64,000 nucleotides of DNA from Promerops cafer (taxonomy: Eukaryota; Chordata; Aves; Passeriformes; Nectariniidae). Location of the stretch: NCBI GenBank assembly GCA_013398275.1, contig VZSE01003113.1, positions 446,204-510,203 of the forward strand, given 5' to 3'. A model generated the notes under the pieces. The model ran no database searches. It saw only the letters and a list, made by a program, of their open reading frames with translations, and was not told where the DNA came from. A program made the position numbers and the translations under genes. Positions 1 to 10,039 of the stretch are shown here, in pieces; positions within the stretch are counted from its first letter, which is position 1; each line of letters starts with the position of its first letter.

Positions 1-255
1 CCTCCCCGACCCGCCGGGACTCACCGCTCCGGGCGGCCGCGCAGGACCCGCGGCTGGCGGCTGCGGCCGCCGCGCTCAGCGGCTGCGGNGACGGAGGGAA
101 GGACGGAGGGAAGGAGGGACGGTCCCAGCGCCCCGCCCGTCCCCCCGAGCCCCGGCCCGCCCGCGGGCGGCTCCGCAGGGCAGCGGCGCACCGGACGCTG
201 CGGGAGGCGGCGTGTTTGCTCCGAAAAGTTGAACGGGCGGCTCCTGCCCTCTCTC
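1..255 (-). promoter_or_regulatory. CpG island promoter at the left edge
   Basis: This stretch is very GC-rich and dense in CpG, in sharp contrast to the CpG-poor DNA that follows from about 280 onwards. It contains a GC box / SP1-like site around 131-139 (CGCCCCGCCC type on the plus strand, GGGCGGGGCG on the minus strand), more GC-rich sites near 155-175, and a purine-rich GGAGGGAA tandem at about 93-120. In vertebrates such islands normally mark transcription start regions. The splice donor at 24-19 on the minus strand argues that the main transcript runs leftwards out of the window. The island is cut by the window edge and carries one unresolved base at 89. No TATA box was seen, as usual for CpG-island promoters. 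Divergent transcription to the right is possible but unproven. Confidence 0.8.
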
Positions 256-277
256 TCCACAGCTGAGCACAACTCAT
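25..277 (-). other. Candidate first exon (5' part of a gene running off the left edge)
   Basis: On the minus strand the sequence reads into GTGAGT at positions 24-19, a near-consensus splice donor, so a first exon would end at 25. The transcription start is not determined; it probably lies within the CpG island, so 277 is only an outer limit. A frame starting at the ATG at 277-275 is open through the donor (84 codons plus one base), but it is rich in Arg, Ala, Ser, Gly and Pro, as any GC-rich DNA would translate. Two other minus frames are also long and open, one running into the donor itself. I therefore cannot tell coding sequence from 5' untranslated region and favour untranslated. No protein family was recognised. 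The gene identity must come from the sequence to the left. Confidence 0.4.
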
Positions 278-719
278 GGCTCAGCTGAGATGAACGACAT
301 CAACCTTCTCAGCGCAAGGAAAATATGCAGAAGGGAAGACGGGTATATCAAGGATGGAGAGGGACACGAGCAGACCTTTCCAAAACTTGCTGTTCCTGTT
401 GGCACCTGGCCACGCACCCAAAGGACTTGTCTTCAACATGGTTTTCAAACTTTTTTGAAGCATTGTTGATTGCCTGCTTCCCCATCTCTCCCCTCCCCAT
501 GATTTATTCAGCCTCTAGAAACAGGTGAATAAGTTGCACATCTCTTTTGGTTTAATGACACTCTCAAAGAAAAAGCTGTGTTTGTGAATCATTTACTTTA
601 GTAATTGGCTGGGCCCATCAACTGCTCGCCCTGTCTTAATTGACTTTTACCCCAGGCTATCAAAGCGCTCTTACACATGTTCATAAATTGAGTCCTATTC
701 AATATGTGCTCTAGTTAAT
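278..719. other. Noncoding flank next to the CpG island
   Basis: CpG content drops abruptly here. No coding exon was recognised. The stretch at about 599-690 is AT-rich with TAAT/ATTA-type homeodomain core sites (for example GTAATTGG and CTTAATTGAC), which is suggestive of a regulatory element but not diagnostic. No repeat was recognised. Confidence 0.4.
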
Positions 720-825
720 AGTGAGAAAACAAGGGCAGTAAAGTTACATGATGAGTCCAAGGTCATGGCAGAAGTCTGCAAGAGAGTCCAGAACTGAATA
801 CAGGTTTCCTGGTGCCCTGGTTTCA
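720..825 (-). repeat. MIR-like CORE-SINE relic
   Basis: The order of motifs matches the reverse complement of an MIR-type SINE: a GAGAAAAC-A-GG segment, then GTTACATGATGAGTCCAAGGTCA (corresponding to the family's 'acttgcccaaggtcaca'), then AGAAGTCTGCAAGAGAGTCCAGAACTGAATACAGG, corresponding to the 'tgg-agagccgggattcgaacccagg' segment. The copy is heavily diverged, as expected for an element predating the bird-mammal split or an old sauropsid relative. The call was made by eye. It could also belong to another tRNA-derived amniote SINE sharing this head. Confidence 0.6.
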
Positions 826-1139
826 CGGGGCTCTGGGAGTAATTGTCATTGACCTGCTTTTCTATGGACATCTCCTTTTGTCTTCCAGCAGCGACGGTGT
901 GAGCCTGCAGCTGCTGACAAATGATGCAGCCACCAAAGACAATGCCACCGGCAGCAGGGGGACCTTGAGCAAGACCCCTTGCACTCTGTCTCTGCAGGGT
1001 ACCTGCAAAGTTCTTTGTGGCTTTGCTGGTTGGGAAACTCCTGTATTTTCCCATGGTAAAGTCTTGTAGCTGACACAGTAGTCAATCAGTGGAAGGTTTA
1101 AGTTTTGTCAAAGAGCAGCTTCATGTGGATATGACGATA

Positions 1140-1180
1140 GCAAGGGAAGCTGTGCTGCCAGCAAGGAAGCTGTGCTGCCA
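1140..1180. repeat. Two-copy tandem duplication, about 20 bp unit
   Basis: Two adjacent copies of GCAAGGAAGCTGTGCTGCCA are present; the first carries one extra G (CAAGGGAAGC). The near identity suggests a fairly recent slippage or local duplication event. Confidence 0.9.
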
Positions 1181-4100
1181 CAACTTACAGTTTATTACTT
1201 AAATATCTTGACTCTGACAGGCAAGCTGGGAGTTCTGGGTTTTTTAAAGCCTTGTCTCCTCTGTGTTGTAAGAAAAAAATCTCCAGAACTATTTTCTCAT
1301 TGGCATGGCTGCAGCTCTGAATGAGCTGTTTGTTCTCCTTGGTTGTAGAAGACAGTCCTGTTTAAATCCCTTCTTCCTAAGACAAAAGTTTTTGCTCTGG
1401 TTGGTTAGTCATGGTGTGCCACGTGGAGCAGGTCCTTGTTCATGGAGCTCACCATTGGGAAAGCTGCTTTGGCCCTGGATTTAGGGGCTGGGAAAAGGTG
1501 GGGAAGGGGGGAACAGGTTGGACCATTCCATTGGACCATTTGAAATCAGACCATTTACTGAACAATGTCAAAGTGAAGGGACGTCTTTTAGTCTTCATGA
1601 CATCACAGCCTGTAGAGATCATGATAAAAGCACAGAGGACAGCACATCTCAGAGCTGCCCCTCTGCACCTGCAGCTAGTTTTTGCTACATCTCTTCTGAG
1701 AACACTTTGTGGGCTGCACAGGGAGGTGCAGTCCTTGGAAGGAGGCACTCCTGCAAATTTGTCTGGAGTCCTGCAGTCACTGAAGATTTCTCCCAAGTGA
1801 AGTCCAAGGACCCTGAAGTGAAAAAAACCAGCAGAAAAACTCCTAAAAAAAAGAAAACAGTGCCCATGCTCCTAGGTCTCCTGTTACAGAGAAAAAACTG
1901 AAAACATGAGCTGAACATAGCTCCACAGTCAGACACCAGAAAGCAAACATGATTTTTGAGACAATAGGAGGGATGCCTTGGGCTGGATTCACAATTAACA
2001 ACAAATGATGGCTGGCAGCCCCAATTAATGTCCAAGGGGGATTGCTCAGAGGGTTGGTGTAACACATGAAGCCATTAGTCTGCGATTTGGGAAGTCTGAG
2101 GCTGAGCTTCTCAGCATCGGTGCAGCTGTCAAGGACTCCCTTTGCTCCTGCAGCATCTTGCCCTCTGCCTGTTAGAGAGCAAGTTCTTTGGGCAGATGTT
2201 GCTTCTTGTTTTGCCTTTGCCCAGTGCTCGGATCAGTGGGGTTGTGGTCTCAGATACTGCAGTGCAGACCATGATTGCCAGAAGGGCAAAGATGAAGGAA
2301 AGCAGAGGAGGCAGGAAGGCAATTCTGCCTTTTGATGGTCAATGTGTACAACGGATGGAGCATTGTTCCCCTGCAAAGCCCACAGTCCTGCAGCTGCCTG
2401 AGGAGATCTCCCTCTCCTGGCTCTTTCCAGAGAAGGGGACCATAGTCAGACATTCTTGAGTTTAGAGCTTCGTCCTTAAAAAGGCTGAAAGAACTAAATG
2501 TGGCTGCGAGAGAAGCATAGAAATGGAGTTTGCTGGAGAGAAAAAAGCACTAAAGCCACTTGCTGTTCTGGCATGTAGGACTCCTGAGATGGGTAAAAAT
2601 CAGTGTGATGGGGCAGAGTGACTCAATGGGGCAAGAGAGGAGAGAACCATTATTGTCTCCCGGCAAGGAGAAGGACAAAGAATCCATGGATCAAAAGCTG
2701 ATGATGGCTGTGTGCACAAAGTTGGGTATCTGGACAGGAACACAGTGGGACTGCATGAACCCAGCGAGCAGTAGAGTATCCATGTGTCACAGCAGGCAGG
2801 CTCAGATCAGGATTCTGTGGGACACGGTTGAGCAGGTCTGCGTGCCTGGGCAAGCAGGGAACATCAGGACTTGGCTCCTCAGGAGATGAAGAGCAGCGCC
2901 TGCAAGTCTGGCCTGCAAGTGGCCATTATGGACAGAAATTGTGGAAAACAGAAACACACAAACATGAGCAAGACAGGCCAGATGGGGGAAATACAGATGA
3001 ATTAATTTACAGGGAAGGGAAAAGGAAAAACACAGAGACATGCTGCACACCAGCCAACTCTTCAGCAACAGCACTGCAGCATGTCATCACTGTGACAAGT
3101 GAATGGGAAGTTGTGCTCTGCTCAGTGCAAATCATTGCTGCTTTATGCCTTTATAATTCTCCCTGGCCTCAAAACCTCTCTGATTGGGAGTCCTCTGTTT
3201 ATGTTTTATGTCCCATCAGCAGTGTCGCTGCTCAGGATCAGAACTTGTCGTGGGCTTGGAGCCTCATTTCTGGAGGTGATCATTCATCAGTGCTTTTAAC
3301 AGTGATATCAAGCATACTTTTTCATAATTTGGTGGGGTTTGAAGTGATTAGGTGCATTAATTACTCCCCAAAAGACTGTAACAGGTTTTGTCTCAGATCC
3401 AGTTGCTGGAAAAACATTTAGGAACATATGCTGAAATCACCACATACCTGAAGTTTACCATAACTAACTAGCCACAGATGTGCTATTAAACCCCTGGTTA
3501 TTTTTTCCTCTTGTCCATCCTATATGGCATGTTACAGCCATAAGATATTAAACTTACTTAGAACAGCTGCTAGTCAAAAACAAAATAGCTATTACCTTTT
3601 TTGCAAGAAAAAATTCACATTGCCCATCCTGACAGTAGTCACCTGTTTATACAATTGGCACCCCTGTTTAGCTTGGAACAGAGAAACTTCAGATATTTTA
3701 TTGCTACATCAAGGGAAACACTAAGCATTGCTGTGGAGAAGGGAGGTTTTCATCTGCCAGTTCTCTGGTGCTTCTTTAGCTGTATTTTGACTTGGTATTC
3801 AGGGATCCTGTTCTTGAACTGCTTTATTCCTTCCTAGGCATCCCAAAAAAAGCAGATGGGGTGGGTGTGTATTGAATAGAGGGAAATAGTTCATGATGTC
3901 AGGTGGTGACAATTCTCCAAAGATGATTTAATTGCTGTCTTGTGCAAGGTGTTGGGCCACAGGCTGCTGGGGAGCAGAAATAGTGCACAGATGGAGAGTA
4001 TTTTCCTTTAATCGTAAGGACTAAGCTATCATGTCTGTCAGATATACCTTAAACTCCTAAAGTATGACACATGAAAGTGTGCTGGAGGGAGGAAAAAATG

Positions 4101-6719
4101 GGGGGAAAAAAAGCTAAAAATAAAAGACTAGTTAACACAGAGGAAGCGTACACCCATATCGTGTGAGTTCCTGAACATTGTGAAGACTGATGAAAAGGCC
4201 AAGGGGTGTGGCACACAAATTACCCTGCAGAATTTAGCTGGTTTACATTTGGGAAAATTAGGTAGTGCTTCCAAAACTTTTGAAGTGCTAAATATTGTTA
4301 AAACAATCCTTACAGCTCTTTCATTCGAGGACTTGGCTCAGGGTACTCAGAAAATAACTGGTGAGTTTCCCATCATAACACCCAAGAGAAATGGGAAGTT
4401 ATTACAATAATTACCCCTGTCACCCAGCTGAGGAACAGAACAGTTAAGCCTTGTTTTTCAGGGGTGTTTCTTGACCAAAATATTTGTACAGTCATTCAGC
4501 TGAAAAGCTCTTGAGAAGGATTAGAAGCTCCAGCTGGCCTCTCAGCAAGGTGTTGAGGAGAGGAAGAGTCATCCCCCAAAGGTTGGGGAAGACAAAAGGA
4601 GAAAAGTTATGCAGTAGCAAGGCATGTTGGTGTTGGATCTATCCTACTTTTTTTAGTTTAAAATTTGAATGCTTTCAACTTCAGAGAAGACTAATTTCTG
4701 CATTCGCTTAAGAATGTACTATAGATTTGATAGTATATGCATTACGTAGCAGGGTACAGAGTGGTACAATACAGATGTTATGGCAGCTCCATCCATCTCC
4801 ATGAAGCTACACATGGAGGCTCAGCTGTGACTGCCACATTGGCATTCCTGCAAGAGATGTGAGCTTCACTTGATAAGGAGGGAAGACTCACAAACACTGG
4901 GAAGTGAGACATGTGCAGCTGGGAAAAGGTCTTTTTCCGAGTACAGGTTTTAGCTTGACTTGTGTAATAAGAAGAAATTAGTAGGAACTGTGGATCCCAT
5001 TAACATCATTGTGTGGACTAGTGCATGAACAAAACAGACTTCAAATAAGCTGAAAGAAGAGCAGCCTTTGGTCAGATCTCATAAATTACCAAAAGGTGTT
5101 GATGATGTCTGTGGAAATGCCCACCTCACATTTAGTTGTGAGTGCTCAGCAGCCACCGGATCATGCCTGATGTCCAGTGTAAGTCTAGTCAAGCAGTGGG
5201 TTCCCCCCTGTCCTCCCATCAAATATCTGGCTACAGCTTAGCACCATCTTGCTGTGACTCCAGATTTACTGTGTCAAGTTCAGACACTGACCTATTGGAG
5301 TTACAGTGAAGACTGAAAACAAACTGAGGTTTGCAGGCATTAACTAAAAATTCTTTGCCTTTTTCATTAAATAAATTTCAAATTTACTTGGGGAAAAAAA
5401 AAAGAATCAACTTCATCTTCAAAACAGCCGCAATCATATTCTTAGTAACACGGATAATTTAACTTGCAAATATATAACGGGTGCTGAGCAGGTCTTTATC
5501 TGGGAGAATAGACTCTGAAATAGTGGAGAACCTGGGGGAGGAGAAGCACAAAGGCCAGAGTGATAAAGGTATGTGAAGTAATGTAGAAACCAGAGAGGTC
5601 TTTTGGGAATGTCTCCTCCCTTTCCTGAACATATATGTATAAACAATAATCTGGAAGATGGCAAATACAGTAAAGATAAAAACATTCTTATTTATTTACA
5701 GATACATCTAGGCTGTGAAATCACTGCTATTGAGAGGCAACTGAAGCCCCGGGGTTTATTAGGAACAAAAGAAAATATATACTGATGGCAGAAGAACCTA
5801 TAGCTACAGCAGTAAATATCAAGAAATAGAGTCTGGAAAGGTTTTAATCTTCAAAACTTTGGTCGGATTGTAATTACTGGGAAGATAAAGCAAAGCTGCC
5901 CTGGAGCAGGTTATTCCCTTTTCCCAACCCAGTCACTGCCATACCCAGAGGCTCAGAGGTGCTGAGGCACCTGCGTGCAGCTGGCAAGGGCACGCAGCAG
6001 GAGGGGCAGTTGGATCCATGGCCATGTGCTGTGGGCCTGCCATAGCCATGATAGTCCTCCTGCTTGCCCTCAGGAGGCTGGAGATAAATGCCTGTGAGTG
6101 ACTGTCCCTCCCCCAGCACTTGCCATACTTTGGGTAGCAGTCATGGTGGTGCCTCTGCAGTGAGCTCTTCCCTGGGGAGTCCACATTCCCCCAGGGAGAG
6201 GAGACCATCCTTGAAACTGTGTTTTAATGCACAATAAAAACTCTCTTTTTATAAATGCTTTGTGCCATAATTTCTATTAGGTCCATAAGGAGTAAATTAA
6301 TAACTGTTTGACTGATTTCAGCTTTTAGCTGTGGTAATATAAGTTTTCAAATCTTAAGTTACAAAAGGCAGCACTGCTCTTTCTGAAATACTGCCTCCCT
6401 CCAGTGGATCTACATGAGCAGGTTTTATGAGATCAAGGGGAGAAAGCTATCTACAGTAGGTTGTTTGGGTTTTTTAAATAAGAGAATCTGAGCACAGTAG
6501 CAAGGGCAGAGAGCGAAGAAAGGCTTGTTTGTAATGGGAGCACTCAAGAAGTTCAACAAGAGTTTGCAAGACCTCTTCATGTCAGTGCATTCCCACAGAG
6601 AGCCTCACCCAAAAAGCTGAAATTACAGCCTTTCTTGCTTAAAGAAAAAAATAGGAGAATAGCTTGTAATTTTTGAACCAGGAAAGCTATGTTTATCTTC
6701 CAAGAAACAGCCCCTTGAA
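1181..6719. other. Noncoding, nothing recognised
   Basis: No exon, RNA gene or repeat family was recognised in this 5.5 kb. Open frames are short (up to about 130 codons) and many start at TTG or GTG rather than ATG. A-rich runs occur at about 1818-1858 and 4095-4125. An AATAAA hexamer at about 6232 lies in AT-rich DNA, but there is no coding region before it to terminate. Confidence 0.5.
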
Positions 6720-7060
6720 GACGTGACTGTCACGCAGGGTTAAAGAGCAGGCAGAAAGCCCACAGACGGATGGGCCTTGGCCGCTCAACACGCAGCACCA
6801 GGCATCCGTCTCCTCGGGCGAGGGGATGCTCCTGCTATCTATCTGATATATAACAGTGTCGTGGCTTCCCGTATCCAAACACATCTTGACACTGGAGATT
6901 GCACAGATCCCAGGGCTCTGGAGGGAGGCCAGGGACGTGCACCCGCCCCAGAGCAGCTCACCGCCACGGGAGCGGCAGCGGTGGCTGGGGAATCGTTATC
7001 AGGGAGCAGTGACATGTCACGGCCGTCTCGGATGGGCCGCAGGGTCAAAGGATTATGACT
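6720..7060. promoter_or_regulatory. Small CpG-enriched element, candidate enhancer or promoter
   Basis: About 21 CpG dinucleotides fall in 340 bp, far above the flanking DNA. The element contains two perfect palindromes of the GTGAC/GTCAC type (CGTGACTGTCACG at 6722-6734 and GTGACATGTCAC at 7009-7020). It also holds GATA-like sites (CTATCTATCTGATA near 6835-6848, CGTTATCAG near 6994-7002), a nuclear-receptor DR1-like GGGTCAAAGGATTA near 7042-7055 and an AP-1-like TGACTCA near 7057-7063. Such clustering is typical of regulatory DNA. A 262-codon open frame (6856-7644) overlaps it but starts at GTG, and its first ATG leaves only about 104 codons, so I do not call a gene. Confidence 0.35.
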
Positions 7061-9087
7061 CAAATCCATTCTTCATAGAAAAATCTTTTCTAAGTGCCTG
7101 GCTACGCTGTGAAATCACACAGGGAGTGTCCTGTTATCTGTGGGGGTGGTACAGACCCACCTCTGCTTCATGCGGAAAACCAGAAAAAGAAAAATACAGC
7201 TGTGCAGAGCATCCCTGCCCTACAGAGTCAGCTTTCCAAGTGGCTTTCCTTCCTTTCTACCTGCCTGTAGACAGGTTTAGTGCAGTGAGTGAGGATATAT
7301 TTCAGCCCCACAGTAATAAACTTGACCTGTGCATGTATATTTTAGTCTTGAATTTAACTCTTATTTGCTCTCTTATTCTTTTACATGCACTTCTGCAGAT
7401 ACTGATGTCATCCCCATTTCTTATCTACTCTCCACTGGAATTGCTTTTTGAAGAAATAGGAGAGGAGATACTTTTTTGGAAAAGTACTGTTACCAAGAAC
7501 TTATCTGAGCAGCATTATGGAATCACAATTTTGCTTGGCAACCTTTTAAGTTACAGCAACTGTGCAAAGGATTGCAGCACCAACACCAGAATGCCAGCTT
7601 GCACTGGACTTCATTTGGATTTGAAAGTCATTGAAATCTATTAGTTATGTGTAGAAGTTTATACTGATATTACAAAGAAATGGAGAGAAAATGGAACCAA
7701 GCACCAAAATAATAGAAGATTTTTTTTAGGCAAAGCCTCATTCAGATTAATCAAAAGGCATCCATGTTCATTTTACTAGGTGGGTTTGTTCTGAGGTCAC
7801 CTTATGCACAATTTATGCAGCCCCCAATGCACCAAAGGATTTCCAGACTCATCTGTGGAAATTACACTTCTACCTCACCATATTTTCTCTACTTCAGATG
7901 AGAAACAGACACCACTGAAGCCTTATTTATCACATCCTTTCCTTCTCTGGATCAAGCTTCACCCCTGCCATTTGGGCATATTGCAGCACTGTGATACAGA
8001 AGCATCATGCAGGCATCCCTCAGAGGAGACAGGCTGTTTAAAGATTAGGGTGCCGTGGGACATTTACACCACACACATCCTTTAATTGCATCGCCGCTGT
8101 GCCCAAACCCAGCCATCCCCTCAGGCAAGTCCCTGTTGTGGGGGTCCCACATTCCCCTGTCTAGGTGTGAGACCTCATAAATTCTGCCTTCACCTGACAA
8201 AGGTCTGAACCTCGAAGGAAATCCTTTGTTCAGGCTGTTTTGGAGTGCTCTGGGAGAAAAGCAGCCAGCCAGCCTCTGAATGAACGGCTGTTTGAAAGGA
8301 GATTAAACCCTTCCCTGTATGTGCAACTCACAGCCAGGCAGCCTACATCAGAGAAGTCAAGCTGCATCCACTCCAAGGGGAAAGTTAAAATAGAACTGAA
8401 TCTTCTTACTTCAGCTCCATCTTTTGTTGTGCCCTGCAGGCAGCCTTCACCTGAAAGTGTATCCTCCAAAGTCAGAGTATACTTGCCTAAAGTGAAAAAT
8501 GGCACACACAGCCCTATCTTTTTTATTCCCATCAGCCTCTTTGTCCTTTTACTTAGTATGAACTTAGTGGTCATGAGCAGCACCACTAACCATGTAAGTA
8601 CTTAACGTATTTCAGAAGGGAAGCTGAAGAGCGAGTTGCAAAAGTTGTCAGGTCCTTACAAGTGCCCACTCCATATTTGAAAATAAAGGCAAACAATCCC
8701 TACAGAACTAACAACGCTGCTTTAAGATGCTGTTCTCCTCTACCTGCCAGGTTCCATCTTCCCCTGTAACAGAGTCAGATGTATGGATGGGGGGACCTGC
8801 ATGCCCATTTCAACACCAAGTCAGCGGTTCTAGCCTGGATGGATTTCTGGACTGCACTGGGCTGAAGGTTTTGCAGTGAAGGAAGTTCAGCTGAGGGGTG
8901 TTTCCTAGTACAAGTGAAGGGAACAGCTTGGGACAATGACACCATAACCCAGTACAGCTGTTTCTGCAGGGATCATTTGTTCGCATTCTAAGATGCATTA
9001 AAATAGCAGCTTGGAGCATTTCTGTTGCTGCTTATCCTCTGACTGGGCTGTTGTTAATGCAACACTCACTCAATGAAGTGTTTGGGA
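7061..9087. other. Noncoding, nothing recognised
   Basis: No coding exon or repeat family was recognised. A GTAAGT donor-like site at 8593-8598 follows a roughly 120-codon open frame starting near 8240, but there is no convincing acceptor and no recognisable protein, so it was not called. Confidence 0.4.
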
Positions 9088-9155
9088 TGAAGTCCAAAAA
9101 AGCACTTAGGTGCCTAAATCCAAGACAGTGATTCACAGCTGCCTAAGGACCTGGG
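9088..9155. repeat. Possible ancient amniote repeat (TTAGGTGCCTAA motif)
   Basis: The segment CACTTAGGTGCCTAAATCC followed by GCTGCCTAAGGACCTGGG resembles an old interspersed repeat seen in reptile and bird genomes with the same TTAGG(T/C)(G/A)CCTAA core. I cannot name the family. The match is short and made by eye. Confidence 0.3.
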
Positions 9156-10017
9156 TTCCCCCTTTTGTATGCCCCTTCCCTGAACCTCTTCAAAAACCTG
9201 GACTTCTGCAGTAGGTTGACTCTAGGTCCTGTCATCTTGACTGGGCTTGGCCACCAGAGCCTGCCTGCTGTGTCTGTGCTGTCCAGCCCTGCAGATGAGG
9301 TAGCTGTGTTTGGGATACTCAGATGCTCTGTGGATGTGCCAGAGCTCTGAATTCAGCAGCCACAGCTGCTCTTGCTCAAACTGTGGCCAGTGCTGGTCTT
9401 TCCAGCTGGTATAGCCACCGTGGGGCTCTTTGCAGCCAGAGGGTCATGAAGACAACAGTGCAAAGGTGATTTTATGCTGATGAGGGAGGAGGCAGCCACT
9501 AGCCTGGCTTGAGTATGTTTCCCCCATGTAACACTCTCCTTCTCCCACTCTCTAACAGGGCTCCACAGTGGAGGTGATGAAGATACCTTTCACAGAAAAT
9601 GGATGATTTCTCCTCCACTGTTCTTGCTACTGGTGGCCTGATAGGGAATGGTGGAGTCAGGTCTGGCATCTGCTACTTGTGTGGAAACCAGATGGGTCAT
9701 GGGATGCCAGACTCAAATCCACTCATACTGCCACCCATCAATAGAAATCTATACAAGAATAGCTTAAAGGCATTCCTAAAAAGGTACAAAATTCTTCCAA
9801 TAACCTACTCCTCTATTACATTGCAGAGTATATCTGTCCATGTGTCTCTTTCTCAAGATAGAGCTCAAAATAGTTACAGAAATCTGATTATCAAATTGCA
9901 GTGACTTATAGGGAGTGAGAAAGAGCATAGTTGCTTTTCTACTACCGCTTATTCACCTTGCTTTTGAAAAAGCCACTTACTTCCAAGAAAGTTCTGAGTA
10001 GATGACAAACTGAGGCA
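9156..10017. other. Noncoding, nothing recognised
   Basis: No coding exon, RNA gene or repeat family was recognised. Confidence 0.4.
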
Positions 10018-10039
10018 CAGTTCCCAGTGCTGGGAACTG
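10018..10039. repeat. Perfect 22-bp palindrome
   Basis: The arms CAGTTCCCAG and CTGGGAACTG are exact reverse complements separated by TG. It includes paired TGGGAA half sites (RBPJ or Ikaros-like cores). It could be a dimeric transcription-factor site or a chance palindrome. Confidence 0.9.

Noticed and set aside
21..272. 83-codon minus frame over the CpG island
   Set aside because: It starts at TTG and stops inside the splice donor; it is GC-driven and not evidence of coding by itself.
944..962. CTCF-like GGCAGCAGGGGGACC
   Set aside because: The core is partly matched but lacks the CCA(C/G) start and the GGCGC end; too weak without a matrix score.
4180..4410. 76-codon frame followed by CTG|GTGAGT donor-like site at 4361
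   Set aside because: No acceptor, no recognisable protein, and the frame continues past the donor to a nearby stop.
6225..6245. AATAAA poly(A)-signal-like hexamer
   Set aside because: No upstream coding exon exists to be terminated, and the hexamer is common in AT-rich DNA.
6856..7644. Longest open frame in the window (262 codons, plus strand)
   Set aside because: It starts at GTG; the first in-frame ATG (about 7333) leaves only about 104 codons. No domain is recognisable, and the 5' part runs through a CpG-rich patch that lacks stops by composition.
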